DNA from: Streptomyces zingiberis
Lineage (GTDB): Bacteria > Actinomycetota > Actinomycetes > Streptomycetales > Streptomycetaceae
Reading direction: 5' to 3'
Length of the DNA: 52,633 bases
Assembly (NCBI RefSeq): GCF_012034935.1
Contig: NZ_JAATEN010000032.1
Span: forward strand, 1 to 52,633
Below are positions 9,201 through 17,270 of this stretch, in pieces. A program made the translations under genes and the position numbers. Positions within the stretch are counted from its first letter, which is position 1, and the number at the start of each line of letters is the position of its first letter. The notes under the pieces were generated by a model. That model saw only the letters and a program-made list of their open reading frames with translations. It was not told the origin of the DNA and did not search any database.

Positions 9201-11213
9201 TCCCGGGGAGCGGCCGTGGATCCCCGGCGGGAGGCGGACGCCGACCGGGACGCCGGCCCGGACGCCGATATGCCGCCGGGACCGCCCCCCGTGGCACCGC
9301 CGGGAGCGCCCCCGGAGGTGCCGGTGGGCTCTCGCGGGGAGACGGGCGCCCGGCCCCTCCAGGAGGTACCGGCCGGGTCGCCCGGCGAGACGGGCGCCGA
9401 GCCCCCGGAGGTACCGCCCCGGCCCACCCGGGAGGACCCGCCCGGGTCACCTGCCGGGCCGGGCGCCGAGCCCTCCCACGGGATCCCGGCCGGGCCGCGC
9501 CGGGGCGCCCCGTCCCCGGAGGGACCGGCGCCCGGGGCAGGGCTCCCGGTTCCGTTCATCGCCGGCCGCCCGCGCCGCGTACGCTCCATGACGCCGCCGC
9601 GCGCCCCGTGGGAGCCGCCGCTCGACGCCCACGAGCCGCCGGAGGGTGAGGCGGACGCGTCCGGCGCGGTCCCGCTGAGCCGTGGGGAGGGGGCGTCGCC
9701 GTCCGGGCCGCCGGCCCTCCGCCCGCCCGCGCTCCCGGCGCGCCGGGAGGAGGAGTTCGGCCGCGCGGCGAGCGGCGTCCCCGTACCGCCCCGGGGCGCC
9801 GGGGCGCCACCCTGGCGGCCGGCGCGGGCCGGCGCGCCCGTGGAGCACGGGCCGGAGGAGCCGGCGGAGTACGGGCCGCAGGGGAGCGGGCCGGAGGGGA
9901 GCGGGCAAGTGGCGCGGAGCGACGGAGGGGACGTGGCAGTGAACAGGGGCCGGCGGGGACTGGAAGCCCTCGGGTACGGCCGGCCGGTCGGCGGTGCCGC
10001 CTGGGGCCCGGATCGGCCGGCCGGGACCGGGCGGCCGGAGCACCCCGGATGGCCGGACACCGGCCGGCCGGCGGGTCCCGGCGCCGGGACGGCCCTCGTC
10101 CCCGCCCCCGCGGGTGACGGCCCGCGGGCCCGTACGGCCCCGGGCTACGTGGGGGAGCGCCCGCCCACCTACGAGGGGGAGCCGACGGCGCTCCCCCAGG
10201 CGGATCCGGACCGGCTGGACGACCTGGTGCCCGACACGGTGCTGGACGGCGCCCGTTACGGCACCATGACCCTCCGCTCGGCCTCCCTGCGCGGCGACTC
10301 CGCCCGTTACCGGGGGGAGCCCCGGCGGGACGCCCTGCTCACGGTGCGCTTCGGCCGTGGTGACGAGGCCCTGCTGCTGATCGCCACGGCCACCGGCGGC
10401 CGGGCGGCCGGGGACACGCACCGGGCCGCCGCCGATCTCTGCCACTGGATCGCGACGGCCGTCGGCCGCAGCCACGCCCGGCTGGCCGAGGACATCCGGG
10501 AGGGCCGCCGCGGCGCCCTGAAGTCGGGCCTGCACCGGCTCACCAGCCGTTCGTACGGCAGGCTCCGCGCCCGGGCCGCCGGGCTGGGGGTGGAACCCTC
10601 CGCCTACGCCTCCGGGCTGCGCTGCCTGCTGCTCCCCGTCGACCCCGCGTGCCGTACGCGCGTGTTCTTCGGGATCGGCGGCGGCGGGCTGTTCCGGCTC
10701 CGCGACGGCGAGTGGGAGGACCTGGAACCGCGCGTTCCGGCGCCGGAGGGCGGCCCGGCCGGCCCGGTGGCCGCCGGAGCGGAGCCGGGGCAGGCCGGGC
10801 CCGTTCCCCGGGAAGCGCGTGAACTGCCGCCCGGCGTCACGGCGGATGACCGCGCCCGGAACGCCCCGCCCCTCGAACCCGCCGCGAGGCCGGCACCCGG
10901 CCCGGGTACGGAAGGGCGCCGGTTCGCCGTGCGCCTCGGTACCGACGGGGACGGCTCCACCGGGGTGCCGGGCGAGCCGCCCCACGCGCCGTTCCGCTTC
11001 CGCGCCGCCGTCGCCCGGCCGGGGGACACCCTGCTGCTGTGCACCGCCGGGCTGGCCGAACCCCTGCGCGGGGAGCCCGCACTCGCGGCACTCCTGGCCG
11101 AGCGCTGGGCCGGCTCCCCGCCGCCGGGGCTCGCCGCGTACCTCTCCGATGTGCAGACCCGGGTGAAGGGGTACGCCGACGACCGCACGGCGGCGGCGGT
11201 CTGGGAGTCCTGA
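6300..11213 (+). CDS. Giant Pro-rich protein with C-terminal PP2C-like domain
   Basis: A 1,637-residue protein. The first 25 residues carry a conserved-looking N-terminus (DDWWSELYGG). Residues of about 40-1300 are Pro/Gly/Glu/Ala-rich low complexity with no predicted fold, including a five-residue repeat block. The final 330 residues form a PP2C-like domain: SLRGDSARYRGEPRRDALL, then LLLIATATGGRAAGDTHRAA, a long helix, FFGIGGGGLFRL and the closing VKGYADDRTAAAVW. A true PP2C has an Asp-Gly-x-Gly-Gly motif where this has ATATGG, so metal-dependent phosphatase activity is doubtful. It may be a docking pseudo-phosphatase. Streptomyces homologues that I recall are far shorter, so the extension is notable. 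The ATG at 6300 has only a weak AAGGG upstream; the open frame extends further 5' but opposite the regulator gene. Confidence 0.78.
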   Translation: MSQGERNTQEDDWWSELYGGPSPDAGPATAGDSLDDRFASASRAVGREPGQPEAEGDGSPPEPPRDPLPGPRPGAPRPRAGRDLGPPEAVSGPREAAGPGPRAAAGGVDAHGPDLDDPDAGGPGPHGPGPHGPDPRGVGPAPAPRSPGPDAGFGGPAPSPGPRGPGHRFRPPGPARRPEYRQPAPADRTVTVPGAGETPPVGEHPEAGDPRPGWFVSPGFPGAGSDREPPEAGTAESPAAPGGSPGTGSGPAGVAASGTAEAGSGGGGGGGEGTDGGPYGPSDPGSRVASGAPVVPGEPGEGHGERDAGRAEATGEGTGAGRGGPGPEVAAPEQWSEPPRGPRGPLGPRAQRADLGVSRPGGAWDTAAASPPSAESVPDEWWFGSPAGPWPVADPSAVPGPAPWEEPLPPPSSPFAPLPGMPWEPPAEDPGGSGSGTAPPGPGPAPAGSGAAGPASGAVGAAQEPGPSAPHSAPPAVPASPSAARPSPPGGGGAGDDGPSGSGRGGDGVGGAPVSGAPVPGPEAPPPVSPGPDGVGAVPPGPGHLGGPADTALARSAPEPAPLASPPSATVGTTAEPSDPRPATGGPFTARPVTPEPATASHPPGDPRSMEPRPHRPSRTGHPSAGGPATERRSADVPPREHVAEAPGAAAAGPPDLTKHRGRPGEPSAEPPSEPSAEWAPAEPPVERSTAGRSVENRADGGSREPDPAAGPGPARAHDRRDDPGRPGGPAAEPASSETASTGLAPTEPALTEPASAGPAPTEPAPSGPASTEPALTEPASTQPVPTEPAPTEPAPAEPTSEAAPTEPPSAGPPVRERPPVARSAEVLPLAFKPREEGPPDPDPASSPEAGPEVPDAPGGRPAVPGMPPAPGAPGQSAESPGSARPGVESRQPRVERPSVEGPSGQIPEAAGSPAAPSGEAGPEQTGAAPPEQPHETAGEGHRTAPPVMPPETPAEGPVPEEADVASSRGAAVDPRREADADRDAGPDADMPPGPPPVAPPGAPPEVPVGSRGETGARPLQEVPAGSPGETGAEPPEVPPRPTREDPPGSPAGPGAEPSHGIPAGPRRGAPSPEGPAPGAGLPVPFIAGRPRRVRSMTPPRAPWEPPLDAHEPPEGEADASGAVPLSRGEGASPSGPPALRPPALPARREEEFGRAASGVPVPPRGAGAPPWRPARAGAPVEHGPEEPAEYGPQGSGPEGSGQVARSDGGDVAVNRGRRGLEALGYGRPVGGAAWGPDRPAGTGRPEHPGWPDTGRPAGPGAGTALVPAPAGDGPRARTAPGYVGERPPTYEGEPTALPQADPDRLDDLVPDTVLDGARYGTMTLRSASLRGDSARYRGEPRRDALLTVRFGRGDEALLLIATATGGRAAGDTHRAAADLCHWIATAVGRSHARLAEDIREGRRGALKSGLHRLTSRSYGRLRARAAGLGVEPSAYASGLRCLLLPVDPACRTRVFFGIGGGGLFRLRDGEWEDLEPRVPAPEGGPAGPVAAGAEPGQAGPVPREARELPPGVTADDRARNAPPLEPAARPAPGPGTEGRRFAVRLGTDGDGSTGVPGEPPHAPFRFRAAVARPGDTLLLCTAGLAEPLRGEPALAALLAERWAGSPPPGLAAYLSDVQTRVKGYADDRTAAAVWES
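8512..8724 (+). repeat. Imperfect 15-base tandem repeat coding (A/P)xTEP
   Basis: About a dozen degenerate copies of a 15-base unit encode five-residue blocks such as APTEP, ALTEP, ASAGP, ASTEP and ASTQP inside the disordered part of the giant PP2C-like protein (about residues 740-808). This tract is likely to expand and contract by slippage. Confidence 0.75.
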
Positions 11214-11378
11214 GCCCGGACGGCCCGGGGCCACGGGGCCGGCGGACGGCGAGGGCGGAACGGCCCCGCGGCCACGGCGGGGACGCCACCGCCGGGCCAC
11301 GGCCACGAACCGCACCACGGCGCCGGGGAGGGGCAGTTGGACCGGACCGGGTCCGCGGATCCCCAGGTCCCCGGGGTG

Positions 11379-11408
11379 CCGGGGCTCCCGGGGATCCGGG
11401 AGCCCCGG
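11379..11408. terminator. Perfect 13-base hairpin
   Basis: CCGGGGCTCCCGG (11379-11391) pairs with 11396-11408 across the loop GGAT. It is a probable transcription terminator for the giant PP2C-like gene and possibly for the convergent FhuF-like gene. Confidence 0.7.
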
Positions 11409-11526
11409 CGGATGCGCCATTCACGTGAAATGCGAGGTGGACGACATTCCGCGCACCCCGCCGGGGAATTCACCCCGCAGTGACTGTTGCGCAGCGGATC
11501 TCCACCGCGCGAACGTCCTCCCCTGA

Positions 11527-11561
11527 ATGCCCGGCACCGTACTCCCGGCGGTGCCGGGCAT
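11527..11561. terminator. Second perfect 13-base hairpin
   Basis: ATGCCCGGCACCG (11527-11539) pairs with CGGTGCCGGGCAT (11549-11561) across a 9-base loop. It could terminate the leftward FhuF-like transcript or belong to an unannotated small RNA. Confidence 0.55.
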
Positions 11562-11877
11562 CGCCCTGCCCGCCGGTGTCCCGTTCCCGGACGTCGCCCC
11601 GGGCCACGCGCCACGGGGGCGGCGCCGCCCGCCGGGCCCCGTCTCCCGCTGTGGGCCGCGCCGGCCCAGGCGGGAGGGGGCCGGTGGTCCGGTGGGGCCG
11701 CGCCCGGCTCCGGCACGACGGCCGCCACGACAGGGGTGCCGGAGGTTCTGGGCAGGGAACGGCCGTGCGCCGGGACGGGGGTGGGCGGCCGGCAGGTGAG
11801 CAGCGGTCAGGCCGGTGCGGGGGCCTGCCGGGTGACGGCGGCGGACGGCCCGGCGCGGGCGCGGCCCGTGCCCCCGC

Positions 11878-12711
11878 TCAGTTCCCCGCGAGCCGGGTGA
11901 CGCGCTCCGCGTCGCAGGTACGGGGGCAGGTCACGCAGGTGTCCTCCGGCCGCAGGGTGTAGTACATGCAGCAGCTCGCCCGGTCCCGGGTGGGCAGCTT
12001 CTGCCCGGACGGGCCGGTCAGCTCGCGGAAGCCGGGGCCCGCGGCGAACGGCGGCACGGCGCCGGGCAGCAGCGTCTCCAGCTCGGCGATGGCGCGCGCC
12101 TCCTCGCCGAGGAGGTGGCCCGCGTACCAGAGACCTTCGACGATCTCGTCGGTGGCCATGCCCCACAGGGCGCGCGGACCGCGCCGCATCCGCGGCCGGA
12201 AGGCCGTCAGCAGCGGCTCCAGATGCTCGGCGAGCGCGCCGCGGACCTCGGCGCGGAGCTCGTCCTCGCCGCCGACCACCCGCGCTCCCGGCAGCACCGC
12301 GGCGGGGTCGTCGGGCAGGCAGGCGAACTCCCGCACCCGGGCACTGGTCAGGCTGAGGTCACGGTGGTGGGCGACATCGGTGACGGGCAGCCGCGGCACC
12401 CGGCGGAGGAGGAACCACGGGACGGTGATCAGCAGACACGCGGACCAGGCGTAGCGGTGGAGCCCGAAGCCCGCGGTGACGTCCGGCCGGGCGGTGCGGC
12501 CCTGCTCCTCGCGGATCTGGGCGTCCTCCCGGACCAGGTAGGCGTCGAGGGCGCCGCCGCCCCCGGCCAGGTCGGCCGCCGTGATCCAGCCGTCACCCGA
12601 ACGGGGCGCCGCCTCCGTCAGCCGGACGGCCGGGAAGACCTCGGCGAGCCGGGCGTACGCACCGGCCACGGGCAGGTGCGGGAGAGCCGGTGCGATCGGT
12701 GCCACGGACAT
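11878..12711 (-). CDS. FhuF-like (2Fe-2S)-binding protein, probable ferric-siderophore reductase
   Basis: A 277-residue cytoplasmic protein. Its C-terminus carries the four-cysteine [2Fe-2S] signature of the FhuF family, CCMYYTLRPEDTCVTCPRTC (about residues 248-267; two adjacent Cys, then Cys-x2-Cys). The upstream part is the typical poorly conserved helical domain (LHRYAWSACLLITVPWFLL). FhuF proteins reduce ferric siderophores after import, releasing iron. A near-consensus iron box lies 29-47 bases upstream, supporting iron-repressed expression together with the siderophore genes 14 kb away. The ATG at 12711 follows GAGGAG at a rather long distance. Confidence 0.85.
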   Translation of the reverse strand: MSVAPIAPALPHLPVAGAYARLAEVFPAVRLTEAAPRSGDGWITAADLAGGGGALDAYLVREDAQIREEQGRTARPDVTAGFGLHRYAWSACLLITVPWFLLRRVPRLPVTDVAHHRDLSLTSARVREFACLPDDPAAVLPGARVVGGEDELRAEVRGALAEHLEPLLTAFRPRMRRGPRALWGMATDEIVEGLWYAGHLLGEEARAIAELETLLPGAVPPFAAGPGFRELTGPSGQKLPTRDRASCCMYYTLRPEDTCVTCPRTCDAERVTRLAGN

Positions 12712-12739
12712 GCGGGGCCACCACTCCTCGCGATCGTTT

Positions 12740-12758
12740 GCAGGTAAGCCTTACCTTA
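12740..12758. promoter_or_regulatory. Iron box (DmdR/IdeR-type operator)
   Basis: Read leftward the site is TAAGGTAAGGCTTACCTGC, matching about 14 of 19 positions of the iron-box consensus TTAGGTTAGGCTAACCTAA. It sits between the divergent FhuF-like and GntR genes and is best placed to control the FhuF-like gene. Confidence 0.8.
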
Positions 12759-12774
12759 CCCGATGGCTCGGATC

Positions 12775-12803
12775 TTTGACGTGTGAGGTGCTCCGCATAT
12801 CGT
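12775..12803 (+). promoter_or_regulatory. Promoter for the GntR regulator gene
   Basis: TTTGAC (12775-12780), a 17-base spacer and TATCGT (12798-12803) form a good vegetative promoter. The expected start near 12810 is just before the ribosome site AGGAGGAG of the regulator gene. Confidence 0.6.
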
Positions 12804-12825
12804 TCGGGAGGACTCAGGAGGAGCG

Positions 12826-13617
12826 ATGGAGCAGTCGCGATCCGCGGTGGGCGGAGGAGAGGGCGGCCGGGCCGGACGGCGTACGGGGGCGCCGCGCGCA
12901 CGGGCGTCCCAGCCGGTGGAGGGGGGCCGCCCGGGCGCACCGGCCGGTGGCGGGCCCGGCCGGGCGGGGAGCGGTCCCGTCACCCGGCACTCCGTCCGCG
13001 GCCAGATCCTGGAGTCGCTCCGCGCCGCGCTGGTCGCCGGGGAACTCGTCCCCGGTGAGGTGTACTCGGCGCCGGCGCTCGCCGCGCGGTTCGGGGTGTC
13101 GCCGACGCCCGTGCGCGAGGCGATGCAGCGGCTCGCCACCGAGGGCGCGGTGGAGACCGTCCCCAACCGCGGGTTCCGGGTCGCGCTCCGCAGTGACCGG
13201 GAACTCGCCGAACTCGCCGAGGTCCGGGCGCTGCTGGAGGTGCCGGCGCTCCTCCGGCTGGCGGGCGGCGGGCCGCCCGGCGGCTGGGACGGGCTGCGCG
13301 CCCTCGCCGCCACCGCGACGGGGGCCGCGGCCGTGGGCGACCGGGTGCGGTACACGGAAGCCGACCGGGCCTTCCACCGCGCCCTGCTGGCCCTCGCCGG
13401 CAACGAGCAGCTCGTCCTGGTCGCCGACGAGCTGTACCGGCGGGTCCAGGCGCCGGTCTGCCGGGGTGCGGTGACGTCGCGGGCCGATCTGCGGGCCGAC
13501 GCCGCGGAGCACGAGGCGCTGCTGGACGCGCTCGCCGCCGGGAACGCCGCGGTGGTGGAGCGGCTGGCCCGCGCGCACGTCCGCGGACCGGCCGCCCCCC
13601 GCCCGGGCGGGGGCTGA
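12826..13617 (+). CDS. GntR-family transcriptional regulator (FadR subfamily-like)
   Basis: A 263-residue regulator with a Gly/Pro/Arg-rich N-terminal tail of about 50 residues. A GntR winged helix follows (residues of about 55-120: VRGQILESLRAALVAGELVP ... LAARFGVSPTPVREAMQRLA ... VPNRGFRVA). The C-terminal helical domain resembles FCD (LAELAEVRALLEVPALL ... ADRAFHRALLALAGN ... EHEALLDALAAGN), with conserved Asp and His positions that often bind a metal or carboxylate effector. The ATG at 12826 follows AGGAGGAG. It is divergent from the FhuF-like gene. The effector cannot be inferred; FCD proteins usually sense small organic acids. Confidence 0.87.
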   Translation: MEQSRSAVGGGEGGRAGRRTGAPRARASQPVEGGRPGAPAGGGPGRAGSGPVTRHSVRGQILESLRAALVAGELVPGEVYSAPALAARFGVSPTPVREAMQRLATEGAVETVPNRGFRVALRSDRELAELAEVRALLEVPALLRLAGGGPPGGWDGLRALAATATGAAAVGDRVRYTEADRAFHRALLALAGNEQLVLVADELYRRVQAPVCRGAVTSRADLRADAAEHEALLDALAAGNAAVVERLARAHVRGPAAPRPGGG

Positions 13618-13741
13618 CCCGGCGTCCCGCGACGGCGGCGGTGACGGCTCCTCGGGAAGGGCCGGGCCGGCGTGCCGGCCCGGCGGCGGGTCAGGGGCCG
13701 CGCCGGCGGGATTCCCGCGCCGCGCCGGCGCGCCCCGGTGG

Positions 13742-14755
13742 TCAGTCCGGACGGGGGAGGCTGCTGCCCCGGGCGCCGGATGGGCCGCCCTGCTGAGGGG
13801 GGCCGTCAGGGCCGGTGGTCCTCCCCACCGGGGCCGCCTCCGCCGTGCCGGGGGGTGCGGGGGCCGCCGCCTCGGCGGGGGTCGCGACCCCGGCCAGGCC
13901 CTCCACCCCGAGCGCGGTGGCTCCGGCGGGTACGTCCAGGGGGTGCGCCGGAGGGGGTGCGCCGGTGGCCGGCCGGAGCCGGTCCGCCAGCCAGCACGGC
14001 ACGTCGCCCAGCAGCCTGACCAGGCGCAGCGCCTCCGCGCGCAGCCGTCCGGCCTCGGGCTCCGGCTCGACATCGGCGAGGGCGGACAGGGCGGGGGCGA
14101 TGCCGACGAGGTAGCCGAGTTCCTCGCGGATGCGGAGCGATTCCCCGAAGCCCCGCCGGGCCTCCATCCGGTTGCCCTCCTGCTCCGCCATGGAGGCCAG
14201 ATGGCGCCAGGTGAAGGAGAGCAGCAGTTCGTCACCGAAGGAGTGGGCGCCCGCGTGGGCCCGGGTGAACGCGGCCTGCGCGCCCCGCGCGTCGCCGGCC
14301 AGGTGCTGGGCGACGAGCCCGCGCCGGAAGTCGAGCAGCGGACGGTTGGGGGAGCCCGGGGGGAGCAGCGCGGCGGCCCGGCCCAGCGCCGAGCGGGCCT
14401 CGTCGGCGCGGTCCCGCACCCCGAACAGCGTGGACACATAGGCCAGATGGCCGCGTTCACAGGCGGCGGCGCCGCGCTGCTCGTCGCCGTCGGCCAGGGC
14501 CTCGGCCGTGCGCAGGGCGTCGTCCGCCTCCTCCCAGCCGGAGGCGGTGAAGAGGCACCGCTCGACCAGGATGGTGGTGCGGCGCAGCGCCGCGACGGCG
14601 CCGGTGGCGGCCGGCGGGGCGAGGAGGGCCGCGGCGTCCTGCCAGCAGCCGCGGGAGCGGAGCCGCCAGACGGCGCTCTGGAGTGGATCCGCCCAGGGGA
14701 CCGGTGCGGTGTCCGGATTGATCCGTCCAGAATGTGACATGGCGGTATCCGCCAC
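13742..14755 (-). CDS. Helical (TPR-like) repeat protein
   Basis: A 337-residue Ala/Arg/Leu-rich protein predicted to be all-helical through residues of about 25-260, with helix pairs resembling tetratricopeptide or bacterial transcriptional-activator-like repeats (RRGFGESLRIREELGYLVGI, ALGRAAALLPPGSPNRPLLD). A Pro/Ala/Gly tail follows. There is no DNA-binding or catalytic motif. The GTG at 14755 is chosen because GGGAGGG lies just before it; the ATG five codons in lies too far from that site. No operon partner is evident. The function is unknown; a protein-interaction scaffold is the most that can be said. Confidence 0.7.
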   Translation of the reverse strand: MADTAMSHSGRINPDTAPVPWADPLQSAVWRLRSRGCWQDAAALLAPPAATGAVAALRRTTILVERCLFTASGWEEADDALRTAEALADGDEQRGAAACERGHLAYVSTLFGVRDRADEARSALGRAAALLPPGSPNRPLLDFRRGLVAQHLAGDARGAQAAFTRAHAGAHSFGDELLLSFTWRHLASMAEQEGNRMEARRGFGESLRIREELGYLVGIAPALSALADVEPEPEAGRLRAEALRLVRLLGDVPCWLADRLRPATGAPPPAHPLDVPAGATALGVEGLAGVATPAEAAAPAPPGTAEAAPVGRTTGPDGPPQQGGPSGARGSSLPRPD

Positions 14756-15081
14756 ATTCCCTCCCCATGCGCGCCGTCGAGCCGGAAGCTGTGGGCGAAT
14801 CTCAGCATGAACGGCGGCGCTGAGCCAAGGGTTCGGGTGAACGGATTCACAAACCGCCGCGCTGATGCTGTGACCCAGGTCACGCGCAGGATAGCGGGTG
14901 CGGGCGCCTCCGCCGGGCCGGGGCGCCGGGCCGTGTCGCGCGCAGGGGGCCCACCCGGACGGGGGGCCGCGGTGATCTCCACCGCCCGCGCCGGAGGCGG
15001 GAGTTCCGGGACGGGGCCCTGGGAACGCCCGCGCCCCGCCCCCGCCCCCGTCCGTGTCCCGCCCACGGCGCCGCGGCGGCG
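14756..15081. other. Intergenic spacer with a Crp-like palindrome
   Basis: No gene is supported. The AT-richer part (14790-14900) holds the palindrome GTGACCCAGGTCAC, listed separately. The remainder is GC-rich with no structure that I can interpret. Confidence 0.4.
14870..14883. promoter_or_regulatory. Palindromic GTGACCCAGGTCAC, Crp-like motif
   Basis: The perfect inverted repeat GTGACC-CA-GGTCAC fits the GTG-N6-GNCAC pattern that I recall for Streptomyces Crp. It lies about 115 bases upstream of the leftward helical-repeat gene. Confidence 0.35.
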
Positions 15082-16989
15082 TCAGCTCATCCGGAGGGCG
15101 AGGAAGAAGTCGATCCGGTCCTCCAGCCGGGCGAGGTCACGGCCCGTCAGCTGCTCGATCCGGCCGACGCGGTAACGCAGGGTGTTGACATGCAGGTGGA
15201 GCCGGGCCGCGCAGCGGGTCCAGGAGCCGTCGCTGTCCAGGAACGCCTCCAGGGTGGGGATCAGCTCCGCCCGGTGGCGGCGGTCGTACGCGCGCAGCGG
15301 CTGGAGCAGCCGCGCCGTGAACGCGCGGCGCACGTCGTCCGGGACGAACGGAAGCAGCAGGACGTGCGAGGCGAGTTCCTGGTGCCCGGCCGCGCACAGC
15401 CGGCCGGGACGGGCGGCGGCGACCCGGCGCGCGTGCCGCGCCTCCTCCAGCGCCCCGCGCAGCCCGTCCGGGGAGTGCGCCACCGCGCTGACCCCGAGGG
15501 TGAACCGGCCGGGCCCGGCGGCGAGGCCGCGCTCCAGCGGCTCGCGCACGGCGGCCGCGAGGTCGTCGGCCCGGATGCCGGCGCCGGCCGTGGCCGGCAG
15601 CGCCACCAGCGCCACCGCCTCCCCGGGGCCGCAGGCCACCGCGGCCCGGTCCGCCGGTGCGGGGAGCCCCACCCGGGGATCGAGCAGCACCTCCTCCAGC
15701 AGGGCCCGCGCCACCGGCCCGGTGCCCGCGCCGCTTGCCGGGCCGTCCACCGCGGTGCCGGCCGTGGGGGGAGTGCCGGGGGTACCCGCCGTGCCGGACG
15801 TGCCCGCCGTGCCGTCGCAGGGCCACTCCAGGGCCGCCACCACGAGCTGCCAGTGCGGGGCGGCGCCCGCCCCCGGCAGCAGGGCGGGCGCCGCGGCCCG
15901 CAGCCGGGCGGCGATCTCGGCCGGCGGCGCGCCGTCCCCCAGCAGCCCGACGATCTCCTGGGCCAGGCCCCGCCGCACCGCCCGGGCCGCGTCCCGGTGT
16001 TCGCGGTCCGCGGCGATCAGCCCGGCGACCCCGCGGAGCAGACCGAGCCGTTCGGCGGGCCAGTCCTCCGGGTCCGCGGCGACCGCCAGCAGCCAGCCGG
16101 AGAGCGCGGCGGCGCGGTCCCCCGCGGGCGGAGCGGAGGCACCGCCGGTGCCGCTTTCCGTGCCGCGGACGGGGAAGAGGGCGTGCACGCCCGCGGGGAC
16201 ATCGGACGGGGCGCCGGAGGGAGTACCGGAAGGGGCGGGGGGCTCGGCGCGCGGGCCGGCCGGGAGGACGGCACGGTGCGGCGCCGGTTCCCCCGCGCCC
16301 TCGGCGGCGAGATGGGCGGCGGCGAGCGCGGTGTACCGCTGCTGGGCGGCGGTGACGCCGGACGCCGCCTCCTCCGTTTCCGCGGCCTCCTCCGCCGCCG
16401 GGTCCGCCGGCGCGTCCCCGTCACCGTCCCCCACGCCGGGATGTCCGGGCGCGGTTCCCGGGCCCGCGATCAGGCGGCCGGTGGGGGAGAGCAGCCAGGC
16501 GCGGACATCGAGGTCGGCGGCGAGCAGGTCGAGGACGGCCTCGGGACCGCTGCCCGCCCCTCCGCCGGCCATGATCCGGCGGTGCCGTTCGACGACGGCG
16601 GCGAGGTCCGAGGCCCGCTCGCCGGAGACCCGGCGCACGACGTGCTCGGTGACGGTCGCGAACGCCACCTCCTCGGAGACCGCGAGCAGCGGCAGCCGGT
16701 GCCGTCGGCACGCCGCCACCAGGTCCTCCGGCACGGCACGCAACTCCGCCTCCCCCGCCGCCAGCGCGGCCGCCCCGGAACCGGCGAGGACGGCCACGAA
16801 CCGCTCCGAGTCCTCCGGGCCGTGGTGCCAGGCCAGCCCGCTGAGGACCAGTTCGCCGCCGGACAGATAGCGGCCGGGGTCGCGCAGGTCGGTGGTCATG
16901 ACGCCACGCACGGCGCGGTCCAGCTCGGCCTCTCCGCCGAGCAGCCGCAGACCCAGGCTGTCGTTCTCCAGCAGTTCGCGCAGCCGCAT
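15082..16989 (-). CDS. PucR-family transcriptional regulator
   Basis: A 635-residue regulator of the PucR/CdaR class. The N-terminal PucR domain covers about residues 1-130 (LRELLENDSLGLRLLGG ... RGVMTTDLRDPGRYLSGGEL). A long middle region follows with Ala/Gly/Pro insertions. The C-terminal PucR helix-turn-helix is at about 575-630 (EAFLDSDGSWTRCAARLHLH, then VNTLRYRVGRIEQLTG). These proteins commonly control purine, proline or amine catabolism; no target gene is adjacent, so the regulon is unknown. The ATG at 16989 fits the conserved N-terminus, but no ribosome site is visible before it. A possible operator lies 115-130 bases upstream. Confidence 0.87.
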   Translation of the reverse strand: MRLRELLENDSLGLRLLGGEAELDRAVRGVMTTDLRDPGRYLSGGELVLSGLAWHHGPEDSERFVAVLAGSGAAALAAGEAELRAVPEDLVAACRRHRLPLLAVSEEVAFATVTEHVVRRVSGERASDLAAVVERHRRIMAGGGAGSGPEAVLDLLAADLDVRAWLLSPTGRLIAGPGTAPGHPGVGDGDGDAPADPAAEEAAETEEAASGVTAAQQRYTALAAAHLAAEGAGEPAPHRAVLPAGPRAEPPAPSGTPSGAPSDVPAGVHALFPVRGTESGTGGASAPPAGDRAAALSGWLLAVAADPEDWPAERLGLLRGVAGLIAADREHRDAARAVRRGLAQEIVGLLGDGAPPAEIAARLRAAAPALLPGAGAAPHWQLVVAALEWPCDGTAGTSGTAGTPGTPPTAGTAVDGPASGAGTGPVARALLEEVLLDPRVGLPAPADRAAVACGPGEAVALVALPATAGAGIRADDLAAAVREPLERGLAAGPGRFTLGVSAVAHSPDGLRGALEEARHARRVAAARPGRLCAAGHQELASHVLLLPFVPDDVRRAFTARLLQPLRAYDRRHRAELIPTLEAFLDSDGSWTRCAARLHLHVNTLRYRVGRIEQLTGRDLARLEDRIDFFLALRMS

Positions 16990-17104
16990 CAGTCGCCGCC
17001 GATCGATGGGGTGGGGTGATGAGGGGAAGTGAGGAGAGGCGGGGCCCGGGGAGGGGCGGGGCGCAGACGCGGGGGAATCCCGCCGGAATCCCGTGGCCCG
17101 TCCT

Positions 17105-17120
17105 TTGTTCGAATCTACAA
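17105..17120. promoter_or_regulatory. Candidate operator TTGT-N8-ACAA upstream of the PucR gene
   Basis: TTGTTCGAATCTACAA is a local AT-rich island in a very GC-rich region, with TTGT/ACAA inverted half-sites. Its place upstream of a regulator gene suggests autoregulation. Confidence 0.35.
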
Positions 17121-17270
17121 GACGAGGCCCCCGGCCAGCCAATCCCGCCGCCCGGGCCGCCGCGGGAGGTGAGGTGCCGGGGCGAGAGCGCGCCGGGGCC
17201 GGGGCCGGCCCGGCCCGGAGCGCTTCGCGGGGCGGGGGCCGCCGGACGGGCCGCGGAGCCACCACGGGAG

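Larger units (their letters stand above)
11214..11877. other. 664-base convergent spacer with two strong hairpins
   Basis: No gene is supported here. The spacer holds two perfect 13-base hairpins, listed separately, and between them an AT-richer patch with the palindromes TTCACGTGAA (11421-11430) and CGGGGAATTCACCCCG. Transcripts from both flanking genes end here. Confidence 0.5.

Noticed and set aside
11430..11483. 17-codon ORF in the spacer after the PP2C-like gene
   Set aside because: It has no ribosome site, no recognisable peptide and lies between terminator hairpins.
14807..15175. 122-codon rightward frame over the end of the PucR gene
   Set aside because: It is Arg/Pro/Gly-rich, has no ribosome site and overlaps the conserved PucR helix-turn-helix on the other strand.
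17101..17125. GTTCGAATC resembling a tRNA T-loop
   Set aside because: The flanking bases cannot form the five-pair T-stem, and no anticodon or acceptor stem is found nearby.
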